From Staphylotrichum longicolle (taxonomy: Eukaryota; Ascomycota; Sordariomycetes; Sordariales; Chaetomiaceae): 64,000 nt of DNA. The translations under genes and the position numbers were made by a program. The notes below the pieces were generated by a model. It was not told the DNA's origin and did no database searches. It saw nothing but the letters and a program-made list of their open reading frames with translations. The stretch covers positions 4,650,001 through 4,714,000 of the forward strand of contig JAHCVI010000003.1 in assembly GCA_019096155.1 (NCBI GenBank), read 5' to 3'. This document shows positions 10,356 to 22,024 of this stretch, in pieces (position 1 is the first letter of the stretch; the number at the start of each line of letters is the position of its first letter).

Positions 10356-11678
10356 ATGTCCGACGAGGACTTCTCTGTCGCCGGTGGCGCCAGCGGCAGG
10401 GCCACGGGCCCTGGCAAGCACCGCGGCCCACGCTTCACCTGGAACTCGCTGGTGGAGGCCACCTTCTTCCGCTCCCTCTGCGAGTCCGTCTCGCTCGGCC
10501 TGCGCGACGGTAGCACCTTCAAGCCCGAGGCCTGGGACCGCGCCACCCAGGCCCTCATCGAGAAGCACAGCGCCTACGCCAACAAGGGCCACCTGATCAA
10601 CAAGACCGACAATGCCCGCAAGAAGTACCGCCTCTGGCGCGGCCTGCGCGAGGATCCCGAGTTCTATTACAACAGCCAGACCCGTACCGTGACCGCCACC
10701 GAGGAGGCCTGGGCCAGGCATCTCCAGGTAAGCATCGCAGGCACAGGGGGTAGGGGGTGGAGAGGGCTAGGGTTGACGCTGACCACGACGCGCGCAGAAA
10801 GAGCCACTGGCTCGCTCCCTCCGCACCCGCCCGTTCGAGCACGAAGAATTCTACGAGATCCTGTTTCCCGACGTCATCGGGTCCGGCGGGGCGCCGAAAC
10901 GGCTCACCAAGCCACGGAGGAAGGGCACAGATGCCCTCAATGGCACCGCGGAGCCCGAGGCGCCGGGCACCGCCATCATGGACCTGCTCACCGACCCCGC
11001 CTACATCAATCCCAGCCAGACACACATCCCCCCGCCGATGCAGCCCGCCATGCCCGCCCCGATGACCGTCCATCCCCAGCCCCAGCAACACCGCGGCCAG
11101 ACGAACGCCATGCCACCGCCCCCGCCACGGTCCTCCGTCTCCTCCGCCTCTGCGCTGACCCCGCCCGAAGAGACGGCCCTGCAGACCCGCAAGCGCTTGC
11201 AGGCGCCTGACAACTCCTCTGCCTCCAACGCAGGCCAGCCCCCGATAAGCGCCGGCGCACCGCCGCCCCAGGTTATCTCGACCTGACCCAGCAGCAGCAG
11301 CAACAGCAACAGCAACAACCAACCCAACAGCCCCAGCAGGCCCACCAACCCCAAGCGCAACATCCAAACGCCACGCCTCCCATCGCCATACCCAACCCGG
11401 CCCCAGCCCTCTCCGAGACGCTGCACCTCCTCTCCGAAGCCCTGCGCGGCGGCAGCGGCGCCAGCGTCCGCGGCGCCAAGCCCACGCCAGGCTGGCAGGA
11501 GCAGGCTATGGACACCTTCTTCCGCGACTTTGCCGCCGAGGACATGGACCTGCAGCTCAAGATCGCCGAGAAGGTGCTGACGGACGAGAACAAGGCTATG
11601 GTGTTTTGCAAGATGCCCGATGTGTTGAGGCGGCACTGGGTCAAGCGGTTGAGGGAGGTGCACAATAGGATTGCGTAG
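10356..11678 (+). CDS. Myb/SANT-like DNA-binding domain protein with an apparent frameshift
   Basis: Exon 1 is 10356..10727. A 70-nt intron (GTAAGC..GCGCAG) leads to exon 2 from 10798. Residues ~20-135 form a Myb/SANT-like domain: FTWNSLVEATFFRSLCE, NKTDNARKKYRLWRGL, EEAWARHLQ, then PFEHEEFYEILFPDVIG. Such domains bind DNA in transposase-derived and regulatory proteins. The exon-2 frame stops at 11286, yet a different frame continues with PDKRRRTAAPGYLDLTQ, a polyglutamine tract and a conserved-looking helical end (AMDTFFRDFAAEDMDL, RRHWVKRLREVHNRIA) to TAG 11676-11678. One base missing from the C5 run at 11239-11243 would join both halves. A 104-nt intron from 11130 to 11233 would also fit the frame, but its donor (GTCCTC) is poor and it would remove good coding sequence. 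A role as nuclear regulator is inferred. Confidence 0.7.
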
Positions 11679-12605
11679 CCTTTTTCTTCAACCCTCTTTT
11701 CTTGCGCTACTTCTGTTTTCCTTGGAAAGCGAACTGGGGGCGTTGTTGGCTGGGGGTTCTTGGTTTTCGTCTGGGGCTAGGTGGTGGGACTGGCGGTGAT
11801 GGCAATGGTTGTCACTCGGATGGATGAAGGGAACAGATCAGATCATGAGAGACACGATGGCTTGGGAAGGGGTTTTTCGCTGGGTGCAGTTTTCAGGATA
11901 CCTTACGGACGGTTCTGGCTTTTATTGTGTGGTGGTTTGCATTGCGGCGTTTCTAGGGGTTGTCTGGTAATGTTGGGATGGGAAGTCTTCTTTTCCCAGC
12001 TGGATGTTGGAGGTCATCTTTCTTGTGCCTGGATGTTGGAGGCTGATCTCTTGGCTGGGTCTCGAGCGTTGACTTGGCTACGGGTCACGGGCTGCGACGC
12101 GCCAGGTTCTGCGTTTTCCTTTGGATTTCTCTTGTCCTGTTATTTTCCCGCGGCGTCGCACAGATACCACCTGTATTCATAAGTGTTGGGCCGCTTTTTG
12201 GCTTTTGCATTTGGAAGGACTGATCTCTCTTGGGCTGTATGGTATTTGTCTGTATCTTGACCGTCGGTATGCTCACACATTGGACAGCTTTGCTCGGTAT
12301 TGCACAGTTCTTGGACAGTCGCTGAACTGACTCAAAAACACTGGGCGTGTCGCAGCAAACTCGGTTCATTGAATGCTAGTCTCTACGCACAAGCACAACA
12401 GCCGCCCGAACGAAACGAGACAACCGCCCTTCCCCGGATGAGATGCAATCTGCCCAAGCTTTCCATGTCACTCCATCATTCAACCCCTTTCCGCCCCGTT
12501 GCCGTTCTGGGCACACCACCGGTTAGCTTCAACGCCAAACGCCAGTCTTGCATGCTGGTGTGGGAGTGTGGGACTTACAGACTTGGGCGTGGATACCCCT
12601 CTTTT
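11679..12605. other. Intergenic between convergent genes; 3' region of the metallothionein
   Basis: T/G-rich sequence with no protein-like frame. On the minus strand downstream of the metallothionein stop, CTGTAAGTCC (near 12578) and a later GCTAACC..CCAG look like a possible intron in the 3' untranslated region, starting about 25 nt after the stop. Confidence 0.35.
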
Positions 12606-12674
12606 TTACTTGGAGTGGGTTCCGCAGCCGGAGCAGGTGCAGCTGGGGCCGCAAGAGCAGTCGCTTCCGCACAT
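12606..12674 (-). CDS. Copper-metallothionein-like peptide (22 aa)
   Basis: The minus strand from ATG 12674 to TAA 12606 encodes MCGSDCSCGPSCTCSGCG followed by THSK. Six cysteines occur as C-x3-C-x-C-x3-C-x-C-x2-C, with Gly and Ser between them and no aromatic residues. This is the pattern of the very short fungal copper metallothioneins such as the Neurospora crassa one, which bind Cu(I) in a single cluster and buffer copper in the cytosol. Like its relatives it starts directly with a metal-binding stretch and needs no signal peptide. The leader upstream is built from TTTGGGTTGG-type repeats (12678-12708), which are CCAACCCAAA on the coding strand. It is easily missed because of its length. 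Copper-inducible transcription is expected from the family but not shown here. Confidence 0.8.
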   Translation of the reverse strand: MCGSDCSCGPSCTCSGCGTHSK

Positions 12675-15630
12675 GTTGATGGGTTGGTTTGGGTTGGTTT
12701 GGGTTGTTTAGAACCGGGCGGAGTTTGTGTGTTTGCTTCTTCTGTTTTGTCTGTTGCGTGATGGGGCAAGAAAGGGAAGAGGGGGGAAACGAAGGGAGGG
12801 GTTCAGGGTAGTATTTATCTATCTCCGTGGCCCCCCTCTCTTTCCGGCCGGTGGCGCCAAGAGGGGGTCCAGCTGACCTGATCTTCAAACCACATATTTC
12901 CCCCCCATCCGCTCAAGACGAGAGCTCCTCTCCACACAGGCCACATCCGCTGCCGCTCGGAGACCGACCCCGCCCACTCGGTGGGAAGTTGTTCGACACA
13001 CACAGTTGATGGGCACAGTACGCGGGTTTGGCGTTGGCTCGCGAATGAGAGGGCGTTCCAGCTCTCCCAATGGGGCCCAGTGGTGCCTGGGCGAGCAAGT
13101 TGCGCGCATTGTGCGGGCGGCAGTGGGCTGTGGCACATGGTGTGTGGACACGGACGCTGATTTGTAGGAAACGGGGGACGGCTTGTCTCTCCACCCCCTC
13201 TCACAGTTGGCCTGTTGGCTCATTTGTGTTCTGAGGCGTGAAGAATCGACTGGGATGGACCGCATTTGGCTTCCCGCGCACAAGTCGCGCAGCTTTGGCA
13301 CAAGCCGCGCACCCCTCCCTCGAGGAACTTAAAGATCCCAAGCTCGGTGTCGAGACGCCGAAATACCCGACCCCACGCTGCAAGAGCGAGAATGAGTGCC
13401 GGTGTCCGTCGGATAGATGCTCTTTTGGGTCACGATGTGCCTAAAGGAAACACCGAGCTGCATGTGCTCCGCAAATGTGCATCGAGATCACAAGTTACAC
13501 GGCAGTTGGGCTTGGCAGGAGGCTGCCCCCAATCTCACCATGAAGCTGCTTTCTCCGGACAGTCCGAGAATGGACCCGGCATGCCACTGGCATGGTGAGC
13601 ACATTAGAGTCTTACACCACGGCGACCTGGACAGTAAGGTGTTCTGGAGTACTGGGCTGGTGCCAAACCTTATCAACAAGGTCATCTCAACTACCTGGTA
13701 CCCAGTTATCAAAGCTGGAAGCATCTTAAATCCGAGTTGAAATTGAAACTGCTCGAACCCGTTCTCTGCTTCGAATTGTCCTGCTCTTCGCAACAAAGCT
13801 TCTTACGTAACCCCCCAGCAGATGTTAGTCAAAGCTAATTCCGGACTCGGACTGTCCGCGGGATACATCAGTGCAGTGACTGGCTGGCCGATCAGAGTAG
13901 GGGTGGACGTGGGTTGCCCAGAAGGCTAATCAAGACCAGAACCAGATTCTAGGTACATCATGTGAACTGGAGAGCCAATGGTCAAGAAAAGTTCCCTTGG
14001 GGACCGGACTCGGAGACAATGCAATGGCCGTCGTTCCCAACTGGATCTCAGGCGTCAGGTCACTTTGACAGTCAACCTCCGTCGTGCGATGGGCATGTCA
14101 TGAGTTTACCAAACAAGAACACAGCATTGGTTGCTTTTAGAACGTGGGACATTTCAAACTCTTTACGTGGTGTCATTGAAACCCCTGTCTCGGGGAAACC
14201 CCTGGGCAAGTCATCAACTCGAACAGTCAAAACCCAGATTCCGAGAAAAAGATCCCCCGCTTGAACGTTGTGGTACCTGAATGTCTCAGAGTTTGGTCCC
14301 CTTCACAGGTCATCCAATGAGACCAAGCCCTTGACATGGACCTTTACTCCCGGTTGAACCTCGCCAGCCTCTCGCTCAGCTTCCACCTGTGTTTTCAGGG
14401 TCTCGTCACCTTGTAGCAAAGTATAGGGAGAAAAACTACCTTATGATATCACCCTGTTAGCCATCACCTGCTTTGTCCCAGTGTCTCCCATCGCCAGCAG
14501 CAACATACGCTACACATCGCATCAATCAACACCGTCGCCTCATTCTCCTCTATCTCTGCAACCACAACAAGCCTTATCATCTACAGGATGCCCATACAAT
14601 CAACACTTCAACCCCCTCTCGTCCCTTCCTGGTTCCTCCCCCGTTCTCACCTTCGTCTCCATCTCCACACGCCCGTTTTACGCCTCGCGAAACGCTCAAT
14701 ATTGGACGGCCCCCACAGCTCTGATGGGAGTGTTGTAAGAGTTTGGTTGGATGTAGGTCTCGGTCAGGAATTTAGGGCTTACTGGATGTGTACTTTCTTG
14801 CAATTGTGGGATCTTGCAAATATGACGGTCATTGGGTGCTTAATCCGAAGCCAGGTTGCGGAACTAGATATCCTTCTCATCCATTGACATGATTTACATC
14901 TGGAGCTGGGATCACACGATCAGTATCTCAATCTCTGCCGCCATCGTGTTTGAATACATCTGCCTCGCGTAGAAAACGGCGCTCTACACCGGCAACACCA
15001 CCGCCACTGGCGGTCTCTAGCCCTTCTTTGATGTCTGAGACACCACATGAGCCAGAACAGCCCAGTGCTCAGCTACTTAAATTAGCTATGAGCAGTGTTC
15101 CCGCTTTGTTAAGGCGCAGCACGAGCCGAGGCTTGGTTCTATCTGTCTTGTTCTTTTATTGCTATGTTATCTCGGTGCCTTGTTCTTCTGAAACAAGTTT
15201 CGTGAGTTCAACACCGTCATAGACTGGTTTGTGGATGGCTATGTGTTTTCGACGTGAAGATACTACCTAGGCGAAAGACGGCCATGAGAACACTCCTGGG
15301 GTTTGCTGTTGGCCCTTGTCGGTGGTATGGAACGTGATCAGGGGTCAGATGGACTACTTTGAGAATCCACCCAGAGGATAGAAATGGAACCGTTGATAGC
15401 ACTATGCTAGATACTCTTTTGCCTATTTTCAAGTCCTTCGGTGCCCTCAACCAGGACTCCAAACAATGCGGTCCACAAACCCTAATGACAGATGCCCTTT
15501 CCCATGAATGCGTTGCCCCGTCAGATCAAACCATCAATCTCCCTTTCCCAACCAACACCATGCCTGCAACCATGTGTCAAACCAAGCCGTCTCTTGCCTT
15601 CCGTTCCCCAAAAAGAAACCACGGACCGCC
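12675..15630. other. 3-kb gene-poor region
   Basis: Promoter of the metallothionein on the left and 3' end of the Zn2Cys6 gene on the right. No frame over 120 codons looks like a real protein. One stretch on the plus strand (about 15031-15220, ETPHEPEQPSAQLLKLAMSS) is mildly protein-like but has no start, splice sites or homologue I can name. Confidence 0.4.
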
Positions 15631-17470
15631 CTACCCCTGAGCCACCCCACAAAGCCATCTCTGCACCTTGATCAGCCTCCCCAATATCCCCACCACATCC
15701 GCCCAATCCCTTGTCCCAACCCGCACCGCCGCAGTAACCATCATCATCCTCACCCCACAACACTCCTCCACCCAACCACCCCCAGGCAACACCACCGCCA
15801 ACACCTTCACCAACACCCCCTCCATCTCATCCCACCCGCCGCTGCCCCCGCCCGCCGCCGCCTCAGCAACCTCCCCGACGGCTTCCACCACCTCGCCAAC
15901 CTCCCCCTCCCGCACCACCTCGGAAAAGGGCTGCCGCGCCCGCACCGCGCGGCAGTACACCACGGCCGCGAGCCGCACGGCGATGAAGCGCCGATTCGGC
16001 CGCATCCGCATGGTGGTGTTTGGCCTTTCCCGGCGAGGACGCGGACGCGGACGCGGACGAAAGCCGGCCCTGCACCCACTCGGACATGGCCTGGACTTTT
16101 TGCAGTTGCCATGCGGACGGCGCGCGGGCAGGGCGAGGACGGTGTCGAGGAGGAAGTCGACGTCTTTGAGCATGGCGGCGGTGGGGGGATCGAGGGTGGG
16201 GGTTGGGTTTGGGTTTGCTGTTCGGGGTTGGGGGACAGGGGCGGCGGTGATGGTGGTGGTGGTGGTGGTGTTATGTAGAGTGGCGGTGTATGCAGCGAGG
16301 TCGGCGTCGGGGAAGGAAGGGGTCGTTTCGAGGGTTATGGCTGTGAGGAGGTCTGCTCTGCGACGGAGGGTGTTAATGGGGACCGAGGTTGGTTGGGGAA
16401 ATGGTAGGCAGGGTTGGGGCCGCAACTTACATCAGGGCTGTCTTTGTTAGGTTTCCGTCCATGCCCAGTGCTGTTAAACCGCCTCGCAGCCGTGTCATCT
16501 CGCGGATGCCGTCCATGTGAACGCCCAGTTCCTGTGTCTCACCCGCGCAGAGGTCGCTCATGACAAGTCTGACTACGGCGGCGACGGCGTCGTCGCCGAT
16601 ACACGTCTCGGGCTGCGCCAGTATGGCATGAAGATTTTGGATCGCGGAGCATCGCGCGGCAAGGATGGCGTCCCGGTTGACTATGGTCTTTGCCCTGAGC
16701 CCGCACGTGTCTGCGGCTGGTCTCCTTGTTAGCATCTTCCCTTGACAGGGCTGGCCTGGCCAGTGTTGTCCGTTGGGCGTACACAAGGAAGGCTGGGCGT
16801 GAGCCCCGTCTGGTGACAGAAATGGAAGAAAGTCGTCGGTGTATAGCGGCACGGTGTTTTGCTGAGCTGGGTAGGGGGATGATAACAAGTCTGTCATAGA
16901 CCATTGTCAAAGGAGGGTTTTGAATCGGTAGGCCAGTGGGGGCTGGACATACCTTGATCCGTAATTCCCCAGACCCGACATGCCTCGTCAAAAGCAACAT
17001 CGTTGACGCTTGTTGTCGTTGATGGACTCGGCGTCCAGTGTTCAACCGCATCCGGGTTCAGAACCCCCAGCGTCAAAGCCGAGAGAGCTGTACTTGTAGA
17101 CGAGACGGGCAAGGTCGAGTCAGGGGCAGGAGCAAGAGGCAAGCGCGGGAGGAGCTCGGGCGCGCTCGATTCGCGGAGTCTTTAACGGTGGTGAGTAACA
17201 TCGCGGCGGACGTTTTCTCTTGCACTTGCAAAACACTTACGGGCTACCCTCGTAGCGGCAGACAGGCTGGGGCATACGACGGAAGCAGTTTCGGCAAGGG
17301 CGTCGTTGATCGCACTAAAGACCCGTCAGCAAATCACACTGGTATTTGTTAGAGTCGAGCGCTTGTCTCGTGTCGACCTTTTGTTTGCGGCGGCGGCATT
17401 CGCCGCATGATCGTTTCTTTCTCTCGACGACGGGCTTCTTGGAGGGATGGGGTGACGGTGTCGCCGACAT
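15631..17470 (-). CDS. Zn2Cys6 transcription factor, six exons
   Basis: Proposed exons: 17470..17378, 17314..17241, 17179..16953, 16890..16783, 16710..16431 and 16357..15631, with introns of 61-73 nt mostly showing CTGAC/CTAAC-type branch sites. The spliced frame is 502 residues. Intron 1 lies inside the zinc cluster; joining gives CGECRRRKQKCDQRRPC then RNC and VC, that is C-x2-C-x6-C-x5-C-x2-C-x8-C, the canonical binuclear cluster that binds CGG-type half-sites. Downstream helices (DAILAARCSAIQNLHAIL, HMDGIREMTRLRGGL, ADLLTAITLETTPSFPD, FIAVRLAAVVYCRAVRARQ) match the fungal transcription-factor middle-homology region. Between about 16111 and 15995 the expected helix (WQLQKVQAMSEWVQGRL) is found in another frame, so two compensating frameshifts or sequence errors are likely. 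The regulated genes are unknown. Confidence 0.75.
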
Positions 17471-19546
17471 GATGCGAGCATCAGCTGTTGACAGAGCACA
17501 GGACAAGGACTGCGTGGGACAAGTAACCGAGGGACGGATATTGGCCCCGGCGAGTGTTCAAGATGGATGTTGATAAATCAAGCAGGACGGAAATAGGCGA
17601 CACGTTCCAGAAGGCGTCAGGGGTAGTCGGCATCACCACAAACCGATAAAATGTCCCATCGTGGGCCAGTTCTGGCCCAGTCCTGGCCCAGTCCTGGCCA
17701 CCCTAAATTCTAATTTGCCCCGTAGGGCTGAAGAAAACGGGCCCGCCAATTTCGCAACACACGACATCCAGTCGTCCCCGGCAAAGGCACAAGCCTACCC
17801 ACACGGCAGTTCCCGCCACCAAGACCGTCATCGCTTCCGGATCCCCTCCTCGCGAAGACTGGGTCTGTTGGCGCAACGCCCCCGCCTGTGCCGGCCTCGC
17901 CTCGGACATGTTTCAAGGTGCGGTCTGGGCCTGGTGGTTCATTCAGCGGACCACCGAGCTACTGTCGCGCAGTCTTTCATTGACGGCCATCCTGGCGAAA
18001 AGAACCAGCCGGCGCAGCAGCGCGGGCTTATTTGCGTCCGAATCGGTCGAAGGGGAAGCAAAATTCCCGGTTCTCGAGAACACCAGACAAGTTTCAGGCC
18101 CTGTGGTTTTTTCCCCGCAATCCTGCGCCAGAAAGCCAAATCCAGGGTCAAGCCCGAAGGAGCATTTTATCGAATACACCGCGAGCTGCCTCCCCTCTAC
18201 CGCGGAATTGACACGGCACCTACGAACCCTCTGAGCATGCCTGGCACAAGGACAAGGACACGTTCCTTGCTTGTGGGCCAGTTCAAAAATTTATCCTTAA
18301 ATCTATTCTGCAACAGAAACCCAGCTGTGGCCACAGCCGCGCGCCATTCCCTTATTTACATCTTCTGGAGTCCTTGTCATGCTCGGGTCCGAAGGCCGGC
18401 CGCCGGCATGACGATGCTGGAGGAAGGTATAAATGGTGGAAATTTGAAACAACTCGAATTCACTCCGTAAAAACCCACCGTCGAAGTCTCGTCTGTGGAA
18501 TCAGTGGGCGCCCATGACAGGGCAACGCTACCTCATGGGTGCCTTCACGGAATATTATCGTGACACCTACCGGATCTTACTCGAAAACACTAAAGTTAAC
18601 GGCTTACTGAACTTGAAATTACCTTACCACGGCGTCCCTTCTGCTTGCCCACTAGGCAACAGCCCGCCCCTATTTTCCGTCTACTCGGCAGGATGACTTG
18701 GTGCGCCGAGGATACGTTCTGCGCCCGAGCCCAGGCAGCAGAGAAGAGGCGTTTCAAGCCGGCTCCCGGTCGTGCGGCGTCGGCAATTGGAGGTTCCGCC
18801 TGTGGTGCCGTTGGTAGATCAAACCACTTCTTCTGAACACTGGACACAGCCGGGGGTAGTGGTTCCTATCGCTAGGCAGCATCATGCGGCTCGACGCCAC
18901 CGGTCCCCGGCCTTTGTGAATATTGTGACTACGCGCTGCTGACTCTGCTTTGCTCTGTCGTCCCCTCAGAGGCTGCGGCGTAATTATGTTGACGAGCGTG
19001 CATCGATTCATTTAATGCGGCAGGAGGATTGCGTGGTGCAAGTTGATGGCGGCTGTGCCGTGGTAAGTGTACTCGCGATTCGGACCTGAAGCGTTGCAGA
19101 TGAGAGTTATACTGCACTGTCCAAAGCGTCTACATCACAAGCCAGAGCCCTTCAATGGCATGGCCATCACTGGTAGAAAAACCCTATCCGCTTCTCCCTG
19201 TCGACTTATGAGACTCGCTTTCCGAGTCCAGAGAACAGACGGGACGGACTTCCAGGATCGCGATCCATTCTCAGTGCGAGAAAGCACTCTTGCGTCACTG
19301 TGGGTCCATGGAAGAATGTCATTCCGGAGGTTAACAAACGCCGATACGGCAGAAATTAGTACAATGCTAGAAAAGAAAAATACGGAAGCTTTTGTGAGGA
19401 GAGAAAAATGCGTGGCAAGCGCCCGCCATTAAGTGGTCCCTCCGGCCGCCGCCGTCGTACTTTGCTCCAGGCTGTCCAGTGGACATTGCAATCCTGTGCG
19501 AGCACAGCTGGATGTGCATGCAACAAGATGTCCCTCGTTCTCACGC
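17471..19546. other. 2-kb gene-poor region
   Basis: I see no convincing gene. A short tandem repeat of TGGCCCAGTCC (about 17667-17700) lies ~200 nt upstream of the Zn2Cys6 start. A plus-strand frame at 17661-18470 is open for 269 codons but has no domain and is probably chance in a GC-rich stretch. Confidence 0.4.
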
Positions 19547-20246
19547 TCATGCTCCTTGCCCATTGGCTTGGTTGAAATAGCTGCCCACACCGTTAGCATC
19601 TTTCCTCTCTCCAAACCCAAGCAACCAGAACAGGGCACATCGAGACAAAACACCAAAAAAGAATACGCACTTTACAAACACGCCCTCGACCGCCCCAACA
19701 GCGCCCAGCACGCCAGCCCAAATCCCATGCCTCCTCACACCCCGGCCTCGCGGTTCCGTACAACCCCACGCCCTTGAACCCGCCAAGCGCTGATGCCCGA
19801 CCAGGCCATCGTATTCAGCAGGCGGACTAGCGCCGCCGGCCCCTCCCTCGCTGACCTGCCCAAAGTGCTTCGCCAGCCACCCCTCGGCCTTGCGGGACCT
19901 TTGCTTTCTTCTTGGCAAGGTCGGCCTCGGCGCGGGCGCGCGCGGCGGCCTCGGCCTCCTCCTTCTCGCGCTCCTCGCGGTCGACGCGCGCCGCCTGCGT
20001 CTCCGTCTTGATCTCCTGCGACGCAAAGTCCGAGGGCACCGTGTGCACCGAGGGCGTGTCGACGTCGATGAGCGAGGCGGTCGACGAGGCGACCGTCGGC
20101 TCGACTTGCGGGGGTTGCGGGGCGGCGGCCTAAGAGAGACATAAAAAGTTAGGAGTTGTTACTGGGAAGGTGATGGGATAATGGTTATCGCCTACCTCCT
20201 CGGGAGACTGCTTGGGCCCCTTTGATGCGACTTCGGCGTACGACAT
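19547..20246 (-). pseudogene. OM14-like mitochondrial outer-membrane protein, frame broken several times
   Basis: Exon 1 (20246..20196, MSYAEVASKGPKQSPEE), a 66-nt intron, exon 2 (20129..19671), a 90-nt intron and exon 3 (19580..19547). A 5'-UTR intron (20346..20247, GTAAGC..GCACAG) ends exactly before the ATG. The first half reads cleanly: TASLIDVDTPSVHTVPSDFASQ in pieces, then a charged helix (REEREKEEAEAAARARAEAD). This start and helix match the fungal OM14-type outer-membrane family. The rest is spread over several frames in the right order: RKAEGWLAKHFGQVSEGGAG, ALVRLLNTMAWSGISA, LGGFKGVGLY, then GVLGAVGAVEGVFV and the exon-3 end YFNQANGQGA. At least three, probably four, shifts fall within 19900-19727. 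No single frame gives the C-terminal membrane segments. It could be a decaying gene or an error-rich part of the assembly; family assignment is from recognition only. Confidence 0.55.
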
Positions 20247-20346
20247 CTGTGCGCGGGATGCGTTAGTTGCTGCTGAAGTTGTGTGGTTGGTTTCAATCTG
20301 CAATCGGTCGTCGCAGACGTGACCGGCAGAAGAGCGCAAAGCTTAC

Positions 20347-21069
20347 TGTGGCTGAGTTTATGGATGAGGGTGAAAAAGGGTGTTGTTGGGTAGTGTGCAG
20401 CGACAAAATGATCGACGGCGCGATGGAAACGAAATGGTAAAGTGTGGTGTTGCTTGTTACACGAGATGGTTGTTTTGGTGAGGTCACGATGGCTTGAGAC
20501 GGGACGGCGAGAACAAATAGGCGGGTGACGAGCACATGTGATGGGCTAAAACCGGGCTGGGTGCCAGCTGCCCTGCCCACTGGTGACCTCAGACCACAGA
20601 GCCTGGACGGTTGCAGCCAAGGCCCTGAGCAGACCAAGCAGACCAAGCAGACCAAGCGGGGCAGCGAGATCCCAGCTGCGATGACGTCGGCGGCTCCGCT
20701 TAGGGAAAGCTCCCGAATGCCAAGACTCGCTCTGGCGTTGGTTCTGGGCCAAAAAGCCCGAGGTCCAACACGCTTGGCTTGGGAACGGGCAGACGGGTTC
20801 CTGAGTTCACATCCCGATCCCGACCGTAGATCAGCTTTCCCCAATCACAGACACAGCCGGGATGCCGACCTTGGATGCACTGCAATGCACTGCGAGCAGC
20901 GGCTGGAGCTGAACAAGGTCTATTGCGCCTCTATCTACATGGTATACATTCGAGTCGTACAATGTGCGTGGGCATCCCACTCAACCCCCTCCACCAACAC
21001 CAAACACGCTCATCGCTTGTGCATCAAGTGCTGTTGTACACGTCTAGGGGCCGTTTTTGCGTTTGGTAA
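20347..21069. other. Intergenic; 3' end of MIA40 and upstream region of the OM14-like gene
   Basis: No gene recognised. A 9-bp tandem repeat AGACCAAGC (three copies, about 20632-20658) is the only clear structure. Confidence 0.4.
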
Positions 21070-22024
21070 TTATTGCTCCTTGCCCTCGTTCGCCGCAGTC
21101 GCGTCGGTGGCATTCTTCGGGATCACCTCCTCCGCCTTCGGGGTCGGCTGAGCTGTCGTCTCCTCCGTCTTCGCCAGGGCCTCAACACCCTCGGGCGCCG
21201 GGGCGGCTGCCTCATCCTCGTCATCGGCTAGCTCGGAGCCGTAAACCTCGGGGTACTTCCGGAAGCAGTCCTGCATGTGTCTGGGAGTTGTCAGCCCTGT
21301 CCTTCACCCTTGTCCGACCAGAGTACGCACTGGAACTTGTCGATGCAGTCCATCCCCTTGGGCTCCTCCTTGGAGTAGACGAAGCAGCTGAACGCCGCCT
21401 TGAACTCCTCGCCGCACGGCCCGTCAGCCATGCCGCCCAGGCACGGGCAGGCCCAGTTGATCTCGCCCGTCTCGGGGTCGAACGCGCCCTGCTGCGTGGC
21501 CTCATGTGCCAGGGCTTCCGGCGAGCCAGGCTCCAGCTCGGGCTCGGCGACGGAGGGCTCGGCGGCGGCCGGCGCGGCTTCTGTCTCTGTCGGCTTTGCT
21601 TCCTCGATGGCTGCCTCAGTCTTCGTCTCTACGGGCTCTGTCGGCTTCGGCGGCGGTGGTGGCGGGGCGGCAGCAGCTGCTTGCCTCCGCTTCTCCTCGA
21701 TCATGGCATCGATGGTGGGAAGGTCGGCATCGGAGAAGTGAGGGGGCGCAGGCCCGACTTGCGCTGCGGTGCGTTAGCAACGGGGAGGAGGCCAAGTCGG
21801 GGCCGGTGCTGAGAGGACGTACGGGGCAGCTCATCGGCAAAGATGGGGCTGGTGTTGTAGAAGTAGACGGCGGCCACGGCGAGACCCCATCGCAGGCCGG
21901 TGCCCTTCCATGTGCCCTTCTTGCTCGCAGGGGCAGTCGAGGCGAGCCGCCGAGAACCGGAAGCCACCGTCGGCCGGATTGCGCGCACCGCGCGGGGCGT
22001 GGACCGGAGTACTGTGCGATACAT
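21070..22024 (-). CDS. MIA40: MIA40, intermembrane-space oxidoreductase for disulfide-relay import
   Basis: Exons 22024..21823, 21763..21331 and 21280..21070 (introns of 59 and 50 nt) give 281 residues. MIA40 oxidises cysteines of small proteins entering the mitochondrial intermembrane space and is recharged by Erv1. The N-terminus is basic (mitochondrial presequence), followed by one membrane helix (LRWGLAVAAVYFYNTS, residues 44-59) that anchors the fungal form in the inner membrane. A Pro/Ala/Glu-rich linker leads to the catalytic CPC motif (Cys173-Pro-Cys175) and the twin CX9C pair Cys184/194 and Cys207/217. The last intron falls inside the second CX9C segment. The tail (218-281) is acidic and low complexity. 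All six functional cysteines are present. Confidence 0.95.

Noticed and set aside
11272..11291. 20-nt intron-like segment (GTTATC..CCCAG) that would restore the frame of the Myb/SANT-like gene
   Set aside because: Far below the shortest functional spliceosomal introns of fungi; a one-base shift in the nearby C-run explains the data better.
17661..18470. 269-codon plus-strand open frame upstream of the Zn2Cys6 gene
   Set aside because: No domain, Arg/His/Pro-biased, starts in a tandem repeat; likely chance.
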